Shown one piece after another: positions 33,533-45,046 of a stretch of DNA of 64,000 nt. The stretch covers positions 205,021,934 through 205,085,933 of the forward strand of contig CP136063.1 in NCBI GenBank assembly GCA_032622095.1. The letters run 5' to 3'. Source of the DNA: Siphonodentalium dalli (Eukaryota > Mollusca > Scaphopoda > Gadilida > Siphonodentaliidae). Both the position numbers and the translations under genes were made by a program. The notes beneath the pieces were generated by a model. That model was not told where the DNA came from. It did no database searches and worked only from the letters and a program-made list of their open reading frames with translations. Numbering within the stretch: position 1 is the first letter of the stretch; each line of letters opens with the position of its first letter.

Positions 33533-34527
33533 TACATACATACGCTAGGATGTACTGTTGCAACAGCACTCCATCAAGCTCATTCACATAGGGCAAGAGC
33601 ATATAGCATTGCCGTTTTTCCCACATATACACAAACACATATATTCAAGTCAACCCACAAACATCAGACAAATTCATTTCACGCACTTTCTCACCACCAA
33701 TCACGCGCTCGCTTCCTTTTTATGTAGAACGTGTAGCAGATATACTCAACTTTTAGCAAAGAGGCGCAATAATATCTCATAATAACCAAATGAGTAACCA
33801 GCGCTATGTATATATATAGGCAATGGGAGAATGGGATTTGCATGCGCGTGATATTATTTTGATTGAATCAAATTAAGCGTATCTCTGGTCGTTGTGTGGA
33901 CAGCTTGTCCACACCACCCGACTGGGCCGACTATTGTTTATATGATTTCCTACACATTGGACCGATATTAATAAAAGCGTATGCTGGAATCGTAAAATCA
34001 CTTGACTTTTCGCGGCAGATGCATTTCCATAGCAATACCATATTAACACACGTTATAAGTTACGCGTATACGTGTGGCTAAACCTGGCTAGTATCGCCAA
34101 CATGCAATATGCCAGTGACAAGGCGGGAGTAACACGAGCTCTAATTATTTGGTAGCAACTAGTTATCCATGACGAAATCCGCCGTTGTGTCGGCGACAGC
34201 ATGAATTCTAACTTCAGTTTGAATAAAATATACATAACATATTTACCCAAATGATTATTCTCTTTCGCTCTGAAGCATATAGACACGGATTGTTTTATGT
34301 ATATTTATGCTCTATCTTTGATGCATGTTCGTGCGCGGATAGATGCATATATATATTTTCCCAATCGCAATCCTGAATTATTGATGAATATAGAAATGTG
34401 ATAACACCATACTGATTACACGTGCAGTTTGATGTTTGCTTATATTTTTTGGCAACACGTGTTGGGAATTTCCCTGTACGAGTCTGAAATCACCATATTT
34501 GGAGTTTGTCAACGACACTCGTTCGCC
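33533..34527. other. No gene recognised
   Basis: Several 65-78 codon open frames exist without domain features, splice context or repeats. Confidence 0.5.
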
Positions 34528-34534
34528 GTTCAAA

Positions 34535-34605
34535 CGGCCATTAACACGATAGTATATAACATGGCAACTACACTAACACGATAGTATATAACATGGCAAC
34601 TACAC
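34535..34605 (+). repeat. 32-bp tandem duplication
   Basis: AACACGATAGTATATAACAT followed by GGCAACTACAC occurs twice in tandem. Confidence 0.85.
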
Positions 34606-34608
34606 AGA

Positions 34609-34698
34609 GGATCTCAAATGAGTCGCAATTCTATACGAAATTTAGTGGACGAGGTTAATAAATTTCGTATATATAGAATTGCGACTCATTTGAGATCC
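34609..34698. mobile_element. 90-bp hairpin
   Basis: GGATCTCAAATGAGTCGCAA..ATACGAAATTTA and its complement TAAATTTCGTAT..TTGCGACTCATTTGAGATCC enclose a short GTGGACGAGGT loop. It is related by sequence to the fold-back at 49930-50115. Confidence 0.7.
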
Positions 34699-35256
34699 AT
34701 TTTTATCACATAATCACAGTTTAGCAAGGAAAAACTAAACGGCTGGGGTTAACACAAATTAATAGTGATTTCCTTATCACAACCACAGAGGAAGGAAATA
34801 AATCATCAAGAAAATATATTGTTGCATGTTAAATGTGTCTTTTCATGTTGACACCCTTATCACTCGTGTTTATCTCAGAGTCAACACTAAATAACCCAAC
34901 ACAAATCGAATATCATAATTATATTCTAATTAACATAATGATTAAGTTCCGGCGTTGACATTGACGTCATTTCGCCAATCCCTTACGTCACTGCTCGTGC
35001 CTATAATACACGAGTGTCTTATTAAAAAATATGAGGCCGGGTTTAGGAGCTAATTATGTGATTGATAAATGTATACGGTGAACCGTACTTGGCATTGTTG
35101 TAAATATTTTTTAGTAGTAAGCTAAATTTGAACCATGCGGCTTTTGCTAAGATACCGTTGTTGTACCGTAACTGAATGCTACGCCCACGGGTACTCTCGA
35201 ATCGGACGGTACATCTTTAACGCATTGGTAAAGCATACCACCGAGAACACAAACCC
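34699..35256. other. No feature recognised
   Basis: AT-rich. The open frame beginning at 35135 runs into the transposon terminus at 35260 and is not considered a gene. Confidence 0.5.
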
Positions 35257-35752
35257 TAAGGGTGGATACACACATGCATGTAATCTCTGTAATTATCGTG
35301 TATTTGGCGTTTTACATGGCTCATACAGACCATGTAATATGTGTCCGTTGACAACCCAATCATTGCGGCTATGGTTGACCACAGTGAGCCAAGCTCTGAG
35401 CGTGCAGAGAACCGTTGACTGAACGAAGTCGTCAGGCCACTTAGAATAATTGTTCGCGCGATAACCCAAATGTTGGACTTTCTGTTTAAATCATTGTCAG
35501 TCTTCTCTTGATCTTTATACCGATGATGGCCCCAGGAGTTCCCCAACACAGGGGCTGTGATCCCCAACATGGGGGCAATATTATCAGGATTTCCTGACGC
35601 AGGGGCTAAATATGACACCCGACTTGGGGCTATATATGATCCCGAAAGCTACCAGACGGGGTGGCTAACTCTGAGCTATTTAAGTAAAACATACATTGTA
35701 CCTTCTTGCCCAGATTATTCCGACCGATACATTCAACTAAGTCACTTAGGGA

Positions 35753-36957
35753 CAGGGATGTGGCTAGAGGGTCTCCGCTGGGGGGGTGTCCACCTTGGGA
35801 ATTTCCAACTGCACCCCCCCTTGAGTCGCAATCACACAAACACAACTTTTTGCATAATTCCATTTGCACCCCCCCCCCACTTGAGTCGAAATCACACCGA
35901 CACAACTTTTTGCATAATTCCATTTGCACCCCCCCCCCCTTGAGTCGGAATCGTACCAACACAACTTTTTGCATATTTCCATTTGCACCCCCCCCCTTGT
36001 ACCTCATGCTCAGGCCTAATTTCCTATATATTCATAAGCCATGCTTCTATTTTCCCAGTAACCTGAAAATTGCCCCCAAAAAAACAACTAGTGATCTAAT
36101 TCCAGACAAATGCACACAGCTACCGACAACAGACCAGGAAACACCGGGCCGACCATGGTTGTTCGGCCCGGTGTGAGAAAATTTTGAAAACTATACAAGA
36201 AAATCGCAAATCCTAGCATCAAGACTGGCCTCAACTGAAGCTTTCCTAGTGTTCGAAATTTCAAACCTCATACTCCCCCTCAGGTTGGAAAATTCTTCAA
36301 CTGATGACCATTTATGTCTACAAGTTTGACCAAATGTAGTAAAATATTGTTTTGCTAAACTAATTAGCAGTTTTGTATTGGCCATGTGAATGGGGCAATG
36401 ACACACCGGGCCGACCATGGTTCGGCCCGGTGTGCGAAAATTTTGAAATCTGAACAAGAAAATCGCAAAATCCTAACATCTAGACTAGCCTCAAGCCTTC
36501 CTACTGTTCGAAATTTCAAACCCTACACCCCCACTTAGGTTGGAAATTTTCCAACTAATGACAATTCCAATGACAATGTTGACCAATTGTATGACAATAT
36601 TGTTTTCTTAAATTAACTAGAAGTTTTTGACTGGCCACGGGGGAGAGACCAGGACACAAGCTTTCCAAGTGTTGGAAATTTCCAACCTGTCACCCCCCTA
36701 AGGTTGGAAAATTTCCAACTGATGACCATTTCTGTCAAAATTTTTGACCAAAAATAGGAACATATGCAAATATTGGTCGAAAAACAATAAATTCCCCCAA
36801 TAAATTGTTTTATAATCAAACTACAAGAACATTTTCAACCTATTGTTGGTGTGAAATTTCGTTGTGGCAGGTATGAAATTTCCAACTATTGAAAATATAG
36901 CTCTCTGCTGGGGGGGTGAGACACCCCCCCACACCCCCCCCTCTAGCCACATCCCTG
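35753..36957 (-). mobile_element. Non-autonomous hAT-type element, copy 2
   Basis: The ends are identical to the 6808 copy, in opposite orientation, flanked by its own 8-bp duplication CTTAGGGA (35745-35752 and 36958-36965). The interior includes the G/C-rich tandem repeat (35815-36005) and both GC-rich hairpins (about 36141-36173 and 36402-36434). The two copies are nearly identical, including the meaningless 88-codon frame at 36191-36457, so both insertions are recent. It interrupts the Harbinger-like unit. Confidence 0.85.
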
Positions 36958-37237
36958 CTTAGGGATTTGAAGCTTTCGAAACCCCACGCCAAGCAAACAT
37001 CATGGTCGAAACTGTTCTATATCAAGCCTGTATACACCAGATGTGTCGCTTCTGGTGGTGTGCATTAATAAAATGTCAGATATCACACAGACTTTACTAA
37101 TTGCCACATTCGTAAGAGAAGACATGTTATGGACTGGCCTTAAATGTCCTGATAGCAGAGAGTTTGATTTCGCTTATGACTACTCACTTGTCTGGCCTGG
37201 TAATAATGAACCGCTCGCGCGCAGGTGATTAATGTTG

Positions 37238-37386
37238 TCAATTATTGGTGTGGCCATGTAAAATACATGTATTTTACATACATAGATTACATGCATGTGT
37301 GTATCCACCCTAAGGGTGGATACACACATGCATGTAATGTCTGTATGTAAAATACATGTATTTTACATGACCACACCAATAATTGA
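37238..37386. repeat. Near-perfect 149-bp palindrome at the junction of two elements
   Basis: AATTATTGGTGTGG..CATGTAAAATACATG runs into the two abutting GGGTGGATACACACATGCAT ends and is mirrored on the other side. It contains the inner palindrome CATGTAAAATACATGTATTTTACATG on each arm. The inverted homology extends outward more weakly to about 37130 and 37495. Confidence 0.8.
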
Positions 37387-37495
37387 CAAAATTAATCACC
37401 TGCGGGCGAGAGGTCAATTTCACCAGTGAGTAGTTATAAGCCATTATCAAACAAACTGCCATCAAGAAATTTCAGGCCAGTCATAAACATGTCTT

Positions 37496-38364
37496 CTTTC
37501 ATGAATGCCGAAATGAGTAATTCTTGTCTGATATATGTTGCTGTTTTTCACGAGTTATAATTCATTTCGAAAAGTGGATTAGAGCCGGTCGATTTTATAC
37601 TTGATTTGTTTTTGTCATTTCTTGGAAACAGGGTCATCCAAAACAAAAATAAAATATGCAGAATTCTTTTATAGGATGATACCGGCTTGTTGAGATTTCT
37701 CTGATAATTTGAGAGCGAGCTCATGTGATAACATTAATTCAATTGGGATTGCAAATATTCATTATAGCGCCAAAAAATAATGCAGGTACAGCGTTGAAAT
37801 TAAAAAGAGTGACACCCCCCCCCATTTATATATATGTTTCTCAAGCCAAAGGTTGAACAAGCTCCTAACTGTCACAAGCTTGAATTATAACATTTTCGAC
37901 CATAATCCATGATTGGGGGAGGGGCTGGTTCTCGAAAGCTTCCAATAACTAAGAGAGTTAATTGAATGTATCAGCCGGGATTATCTGGGCAAGAATTACA
38001 ATATAATGTTTTATTTAAATATTCCATAGTTGTAAATTTTGCGTATACATGCATGTCTAACTGTATAACACAAGAGAGGAAAGGTGACGTAGTTGGGAAC
38101 TCGTAGCTAGGCAACCCTTTCGCCGAATGAAGACAAACAGCAACACCATGCATTCAAATTTAAAGCTGTATAATATGTTCATAATTATATGAATAGCATA
38201 AATTACTGCATATTAGATTAATCACTCGTAGAAAACAGACACGACAGACATGACTACGATATTTATAAAGCAGGGTGTCAGGACTCAGGGTGTTGCATGC
38301 ACACACCCGTCGAGGAAATATGCAATGGTGAATTCGGTAACTTCTATGATAATATAGCTCCCCG
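37496..38364. other. Interior of the right Harbinger-like unit
   Basis: No coding region is recognised. A short C run lies near 37815. Confidence 0.45.
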
Positions 38365-38711
38365 TGCATGTTGGGGGTCATAGCCCCCTGCGTTGGGGAA
38401 GAGGCCATCACTGGTATTAACATCAATAGAAGACTGACAATGATTTAAACAGAATGTCGACCATTTGAGTTATCGCGCGAATAATTATTTTAAGCGGCCT
38501 GACGGCTTTGTCCCAGTCAATGGCTCTTCGGCGGTTCAGAGTTTAACTCACTGTGGTCAAACACAGTCGCAATGATTGGGTTGTCAGCGGACACATATTA
38601 CACGGTGTGTATGATCCATGTAAAACTCCAAATACACGATATTTACAGAGATTACATGCATGTGTGTATCCACCCTAACCTTGTGCATTATTGGCCTTTT
38701 ATCATTGGATC

Positions 38712-39165
38712 AAGTTAATAGTGGAGCAACCACACATGATGTGCCTCAAATTTGCCTTTTTTCGGCGACATAACGATAAGAATAATTTATGTAACATCAT
38801 GCAATGGTCACGACGGAGACGACATGCCAAATTGACAAGACAAAATCTTGTCTGGATTATCGTCATGACTTCTTCCTTTTTAGTTTTCATTAAGCTATCC
38901 AACGAAATTGGTATAAATTAAATTAATAGACTTAAATCACATGTGAATTCTTCGTAAGTGAAGTAGTTACCTTAATTTTTATCGCGATGCTTCATTTCCA
39001 ATTCCACGTTTTTTGCAATCTCTATATGTTGCTAACCGGAAGTCACGTGACAATTTCTCCAAAACCTATACCCGCGATCTTGAAAAATCACTGATGGATA
39101 TAGAAAAATGATATGACGTCATTCACCTGCCTTAGGTATAAGCACCCTTGGTGGTTACTATTAAC
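38712..39165 (+). repeat. 450-bp dispersed repeat, inverted partner at 56693-57135
   Basis: It matches 56693-57135 on the opposite strand (landmarks GAGCAACCACACATGATGTG, ATGTAACATCATGCA, GGTATAAGCACCCTTGGTGG). No terminal repeats or conserved frame are seen, so it may be part of a larger, unrecognised element or a segmental duplication. Confidence 0.65.
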
Positions 39166-40717
39166 GTCGGAAAGCATCCATGCGTCCTTTTCAGGGCTAT
39201 CATCCTCGTCCCATGTGGATGCAGAATGTCTCTTTCACAATCCCTAAACTAAATGAATTCTCCCGAAAAGTTATAATAAAAGTATACACTGGCATGGCTT
39301 ATTATTCATCTGAAGGGTTTTCAGGAAAAGTAAGCAGCCGACAGATTATAAATTATCTGAATATAACCTTGATTCTTCGCCCGGGGCTTCGAATGTTTAA
39401 CATATATATCAAACTCGGAGGGTGAACCATTAAACATGGTACCTTTGGTCGTAAGTGAAAAAGAAGTTGATGCTAATACCACAGGCGATGTGTCATTCGT
39501 GCATGAAACTTAGTATTCTTGTGCAGACAATAAAATACTTAACGCTTTAGGCCTCATGCGTGTGACCTGCTACTATGAAGGGCAACCATGTATCATCTTA
39601 ATATTTAAATAGACCATGTTTTTATTTTTTTGTTGTAAATATTGTATATATAGGTGTGTGTACTCTAGTTAAATGCTCAACTCTGCTAGGTCAGTTACAC
39701 TCTTAAACTTTTTGGTTAAAAACAAAAAATTGGTTTTGAACTTGGTCGTATATTTGTAACCGATTTTGGTTTTGAACTTTGTCCAATATACGGGCCAAGT
39801 AATAATCGTTTACAAATAAGGATCAGGGAATCCCGATTTGTTTCCTAAGATTTCACCAAAGCAATATTCATCATATAGTGTATTTTTGCATTGCTGAATA
39901 GAGATATTGGCTAAAATATTAGCGCAAAATGAGCAAAGAATTCTGGAAAAAATAATTGCCATGTGGTACAAACAAGTCACAAAATTTCAAGGTAAACATT
40001 GTGGTCCCTTGACCCTTTTACCATTGTTTAATAAATAAATACTTATAAATTTACCGCGTGCCGTTGATGTATTCCATTGAAATATAACCCAAAGTCCACA
40101 ATTGTCCAAAATATAAGAGAAATCGGAGTCCATTTATTAGACGTTTTGTCTTAATGCGGCGTAAACATATACACATTGTATTGGCAGACATTTGTCATCG
40201 CACGTGGAAATAATGATCACCTGATCACGGGATATGTGTTTGATTGGTTGAGAACTCCAGAAGTAAACTGTGTAGATACGAAATTCACGCAGGAGAATCC
40301 AAATTTTTCAGAAGTTTTGCGGGGAAATATCCTAATTTCGTAAACAAATACATGTGGCAATTTATAAATGCAATTTACGCGGTTATAACTGACTCTTTTC
40401 AGGGTCCGATTATGAGGATATTGTTATGGATAATAGTTCTCTATTGTACATAGCATTTGATCACGCTTATAACCCCTAGTTTCTTATTTACAATTTATCA
40501 ATAGGGGACATACGCAACCACCTCAGAGGACACATGCATGCATTATATCTGGTACAACGTAACTAGTGTATACATATGCAACTACTCCATATATATATCA
40601 TATTTTTGTGTGAAAAAAAACAGAACACACTTACCCATCATCTGTCGAACATCTTGTCACTATATGCTACCTTCCCAGTCACTGTCCTGAAATTATATAA
40701 TATATTCCTTGTTGCAG
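39166..40717. other. No gene recognised
   Basis: An 81-codon frame at 39180-39425 begins with a pyrimidine tract ending in TTTTCAG, which could be a splice acceptor, but the encoded sequence shows no domain. 39700-39800 repeats TTGGTTTTGAACTT twice. Nothing else is supported. Confidence 0.45.
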
Positions 40718-40837
40718 TACATGCTTGGTCATGATGTATACATTCGCCGCAATTCCTGTGAATTCATCGAAGCGTCCGCGGTGTTTCGGTGTCCATGGAA
40801 ATACTTTACTTGCACTCTTGGTAGCAAGGGAAGCTAA
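40718..40837 (+). CDS. Possible terminal exon of an unknown gene
   Basis: A strong acceptor-like tract (TATATTCCTTGTTGCAG, ending 40717) opens a 39-codon frame to a TAA at 40835-40837. It begins YMLGHDVYIRRNSCEFIEAS and ends CTLGSKGS, with four cysteines or aromatic-cysteine pairs near FRCPWKYFTC. The composition is protein-like and distinct from the AT-rich flanks. I recognise no family, and no upstream partner exon was identified, so chance remains possible. Confidence 0.25.
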   Translation, partial: YMLGHDVYIRRNSCEFIEASAVFRCPWKYFTCTLGSKGS

Positions 40838-41027
40838 CTCTATTCAATTATTAATTGTCTTCATCATATATCTAATAATCAATATAGTTGTGTACAAACG
40901 CACCAGTCTCCGGCTTCTGACCCTCGGTATATAATAATTTTATTGATATGTATTGTTATTAAAATCGTATTCTATATATATGTTCATATACGTATATTAT
41001 CCCGGGGTCCATATCCATAGATACCCC

Positions 41028-41312
41028 AGGGATATAGCTCAGTTGGTTAGTGGGCCGACATCTGAGCTACATTAATGCTCTAAGTAATCGACTCCTTAAC
41101 ACCAGCAGAATTATGGCTACTTTTCAGGATTTAGTCGGAAATATGGCTTGTTGCCATTCATCGGAAAGCTCTCGGGAGTGCTTTCCGATGAATGGCAACA
41201 AGCCATATTTCCGACTAAATCCTGAAAAGTTACCCATAATTCTGCTGGGGTTAAGGAGTCGATTACTTAGAGCATTAGTGTACATCTTGGACACGGTCTG
41301 GTGTTCTAATCC
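41028..41312 (+). mobile_element. tRNA-derived SINE head split by a hairpin MITE
   Basis: GGGATATAGCTCAGTTGGTT carries a near-consensus A box (41034-41047). After the insert at 41070-41280, the sequence continues with CATCTTGGACACGGTCTGGT and a B-box-like GGTGTTCTAATCC (41300-41312). Removing the insert and one TA brings the two boxes to tRNA-like spacing. It could instead be a tRNA pseudogene. It differs from the 18747 SINE. Confidence 0.55.
41070..41280. mobile_element. TA-flanked hairpin MITE, copy 2
   Basis: Nearly a complete palindrome of 211 bp. Ends CATTAATGCTCTAAGTAATC / GATTACTTAGAGCATTAGTG are flanked by TA (41068-41069 and 41281-41282). The core is the same as 1061-1274. It interrupts the SINE head. 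Confidence 0.8.
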
Positions 41313-41552
41313 ATGGCTTTATACGGACTTTGCGTCGCCACCTGCTACCCATCGAATCGACAATCGATGTCATGATCAATGCTCTGAAAATTATTCCAGG
41401 AGCAAAAGAATCTCAAACACAACGGATTAAAGTGGTACTGTACTCAAATGTTGTTGTTGGTTTATATAGTCTCTGAGTCGTAGGATAAGGTAACCAGATT
41501 TCCATTAATTGAAAGTCTGTTGAGTACGTATAGTAATGTTACGGATGGCAGA

Positions 41553-42054
41553 TTAAAGGCACGATTGGCCTTAGTTGTCGAAAATATTCATATTTGTTCC
41601 AAACACCATAAACAGACAAACATTAAAACGCATACAGTTTCGTTCATATATACCATTACCATCGCGTAAACAGCATGCTATCATAAAGACTTATTATATT
41701 TTACATAAGCAAGGGCCTGATTATGTTACAGAAGACAACACAGTGTCACTGGCTAATCACACACAAATGATATAAACGCTCTTTATTACTTCCATATCAG
41801 GAATTCAGCAACAAAGAACGCTCTTTATGTTTACCATCATAATATAAACAAACACCAGAAAAGTAACTTTTTATGCTTTTATTTACATAACAATGGTCAA
41901 ACAAATGACAATAACATACTGTTTATGCAATATTTCTTATTTGTATACGGACAAAGTCTGTCTAAATTTTGATGTTCTATCTGTTTGTGGCGGTTTTTGA
42001 TGGGTGGAAATATTTTCACAGGATACCCACCGCCAAGGCCAACCGTACCTTTAA
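41553..42054 (+). mobile_element. TTAA-ended MITE, copy 2
   Basis: TTAAAGGCACGATTGGCCTT and AAGGCCAACCGTACCTTTAA form the inverted ends. The interior is nearly the same as 27162-27665. Confidence 0.75.
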
Positions 42055-43110
42055 CCGTAATGCGAAAATACACATTGTCGTTTTTGCAGTTTTCAAGCAA
42101 ATGTATCAAATAAAAGTTATATTATATGCATGCTATTCCCATAATACTGTTTTAAGTTATTGTATAGTCAATAGTCAGTGAGTGGATTGAGTTTACGCTC
42201 CGTATCAAAATAATTTTTTGCACGATCATGTGTTCCACGCGTTGCCCAATCCACTATCCGTTAATTAATTTGATTACGTCTTATACTCGGAAATTCGTAA
42301 TTTAATTTATGGCTCCAGTCATAAATTAAATTGATATCAAATTTTTAACTTTGATTTTAAGATAACCTATTAACCTGAACGTTTACAGAATACATCATCG
42401 ACTTAAATTACTTATATTTCTATATATTATCGATATTAGATCGTTATTATTATCGGGAATTTATTGAAAATAGCGTACAGTACCCCTTTAACGTAGTGAA
42501 TAAATTTCGTATATGCGCATGAACCACCACTCCTCTCATTACGCCCTATTAGTGTGTATATTGACAAGCATATCTGGCCCTGTTATAGGAGGTGATGGAC
42601 TAAATATGATTAAAAACGTACTCGGTATTTGCGTACTTGAACCATGTAACGAAGATCGACAATTTTTGGCCTAATTATTATTCTGCATGATATTTCATGC
42701 ACTATTCAGATAGTATGTAAATTAATGATGATACTGTGTATCATCATTAAAACACAAAAAATCGGTATTAATAGTAAAAAGGGATATAGTGTTGAACCCA
42801 CAGAGAGCCTATGAAAATTAATATATGACCAATCGGGAGCCTGTGGATTCGTGAAGTTTGAACAAACAGTGAATTGTGGGTATTTTAATTCGAGTGCGCA
42901 CGCTCAGTCTTAGCGTCTTCACTTGGAGAAACAAATTACATATTAAAGCTCCAATATATTTGATATAAGCCTAATAATATGATCCTGAGGTCGTTACCAT
43001 TTCTGTCTATGGTTATCTTGTATTGCCATGTCCAGGGAGAACACGTTATAGTTAGGCATATATGGTCGGATCTGGAACCGGCTGTCCAGTGCGCGACAAT
43101 GAGCGCACGT
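42055..43110. other. No gene; two small hairpins
   Basis: ATTTAATTTATGGCTCCAGTCATAAATTAAAT-type inverted repeat at 42300-42333 and AATGATGATAC/GTATCATCATT at 42725-42748. The rest is featureless. Confidence 0.5.
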
Positions 43111-43113
43111 TAA

Positions 43114-43529
43114 GGGTACGTTCATACGCTGGCAAGTTTGCACGGTTTGTTTTTGCGGGCATTTCGTCATAGAAAACCACATGGTGCCAGAATATGAACG
43201 GAAAGATGCACATAACATGCATCTTTACCAACGCGAAAGACATGAGAAGTAAAATTTATGTAGTTCCACTTGTAACGGTGCTACTGGAATTTGCCTTCAA
43301 ATACCTGTATGATTTATTCTTGCTAGATAATTGCATGATATTTATAAGCAAATTCCGGTAGCATCGCTACAGGTGGAACTATATAGATTTTACTTCGCAC
43401 GTATAGTTAGCTGTGGCACAGATGCACTGTGTGTGCTTGTTTCAGTTCATATTCTGGCACAATATCGTTTTCTACGACAAAATGCCTGCAAACCATACAG
43501 TGCAAACTTGCCAGTGTATGAACGTACCC
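43114..43529. mobile_element. Harbinger-like MITE with TAA TSD, copy 1
   Basis: GGGTACGTTCATACGCTGGC and its complement near the right end, flanked by TAA (43111-43113 and 43530-43532). The arms extend about 150 bp inward (AAGTTTGCAC, GGCATTTCGTC, GTGCCAGAATATGAAC, ACATCTGTGCC). TAA matches the TWA target of PIF/Harbinger. Same orientation as 49031-49443. Confidence 0.8.
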
Positions 43530-43532
43530 TAA

Positions 43533-44019
43533 AGAACCATCGTAAAAGTCGCACGTAAATGGCAAAATTACATGGGCAAATCCGAATTATCGGACAACGG
43601 GACCACAGTGGAAATAAGGCACTGTGCCATCCCTGTCTTTTGGGCAGAATAAACTCACCAAATTTATTTCTGTCACTTCTGCTGATAAGCAACTAGCAAA
43701 GAACATCGAAGTCAAAGGGGTACAATTTACTTTCAGACAACACTTTTACAGTCAATAGTCATCAATCAACCAATTTCATTTGTAGTTCTGGAACTTACCA
43801 GAAATCAATGGTTGCAAACAGCTTTGATTGATGTTTGGTGTGTAAGAACAGAGAAGATGGAAGAGATGATAAAGTTAAATAAAATTGGTTTCATTTAAGA
43901 AAATTGACCACGATCGTCAGTGTATAGCGGGAAAAGGTTTCCTTTTTTTTACTGTTGGGATATAATCAACCAGACCGCAATGCTGATTCAGAGAACGAAC
44001 CTAAGGCAGAATGAAACTA
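43533..44019. other. No feature recognised
   Basis: Nothing supported in this stretch. Confidence 0.5.
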
Positions 44020-44140
44020 CAGTAATGCCCTACTGAGAGTTTCCCGATGAATGGCAACAAGCCATATTTCCCACTAAATCCTGAAAAATTACCCATAATT
44101 CTGCTGTGGTTAAGGAGTCGATTATTTAGGGTATTATACT
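44020..44140. mobile_element. TA-flanked hairpin MITE, copy 3, left half deleted
   Basis: CAGTAATGCCCT is followed directly by GAGAGTTTCCCGATGAATGG, so most of the left arm is missing. The right arm (ATTACCCATAATTCTGCTGT..GGAGTCGATTATTTAGGG) is retained. It shows how the palindrome degenerates. Confidence 0.65.
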
Positions 44141-44410
44141 CTATCATTTTATGCATGCAGGATTGAGATTAAGTTGTAATAATCTACATGGACATATATT
44201 CGAATGTTTCCTGACTGAAAATCCAAGATGCCAATCTCGAGCTGAGACTTTCACCAACTATGGAATAGACTATTAAAGGGGTACTGTACACTAAATCCGG
44301 CCATTTATGGGACCATCTCCTTTTATACTCAACAGAATATATGCAACGAATGAATGAATTTGAGCCACGGTTAGTGCAAAATACATTCGAGTCATAAACT
44401 CATTTTCATT

Positions 44411-44849
44411 ATCACCCTATGTGTGCCGATCGGTGTATTGCTGTGGGTCGGTGTAGAGCTGTTAACCGCGGGAATTCCCGTACGAGGGGTAGATTGGAAA
44501 ACGTGGTTTGTCAAAGCACAGAATGAAATTTTCTTAACTGTTTTTTGCTTTAATTATCGAACAAAGGACCCAACAAACAGTAAGTATGATTGCCTAGTTA
44601 ATAATATCGCATAATCGCGTCCCTTCAATACTTTTATCACAGCTTTTGCCTCGAAAAAGGTAAAATTCCTGTTTAAATCTCCATAACTTTTGCAAACCAA
44701 GACCTTTACTTCGGGAAACCAATTGAAATTATATTCAAATATATTGAGAATCGATTTGGTTGCGTAAACCCAACCATCAAAGCTATATTTCTTGGTGAAA
44801 ATTTAGTTTGACGGAGGGCACTACCGAGAAAAAATGGACCGAATATAGC
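44411..44849 (+). repeat. 440-bp inverted copy of 47003-47431, with broken exon
   Basis: Near-identical complement of 47003-47431. It includes most of the membrane-anchor exon (44423-44577) and the GTAAGT donor. One extra T near 44540 puts the C-terminal part out of frame, and the upstream boundary removes the original start region. Homology ends sharply at about 44410 and 44850. Confidence 0.8.
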
Positions 44850-45046
44850 AATGAGAAAACATAGTATGATCGGGAAAAAGCTGTCAAAGACCGGATGATA
44901 GCTGAAATTAAACCTTCATATATGCTGGTATTTTAACAGGTTTAGGCGGTGTTATTCTCAGGACATTCTTCGAACATATATGGGACTGATTGATCATGAC
45001 TAAACATATCGTATAAACATTTACGTCAGGTGCATATATCGTTTTA

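Larger units (their letters stand above)
35260..38675. mobile_element. Compound PIF/Harbinger-like element (two units head to tail across one TAA)
   Basis: Both outer ends carry GGGTGGATACACACATGCAT (right end as complement), flanked by TAA at 35257-35259 and 38676-38678. The first and last about 320 bp are inverted copies of each other (shared landmarks CAACCCAATCATTGCGGCT, CACTGTGGTC, GCGCGATAA). At 37311-37313 two of the same termini meet head to head across a single TAA, giving two abutting units (35260-37310 and 37314-38675). The left unit is interrupted by a hAT-type element at 35753-36957. TAA fits the TWA target of PIF/Harbinger. No transposase is encoded. Confidence 0.7.

Noticed and set aside
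33208-33638. Valine/cysteine-rich open frames
   Set aside because: They encode only the (CA)n tract read on the minus strand.
35706-36176. Longest plus-strand frame, 156 codons
   Set aside because: It lies wholly across a hAT terminus and its C-rich tandem repeat; no domain.
41050-41430. 126-codon frame
   Set aside because: It spans a hairpin MITE inserted in a SINE; not a gene.
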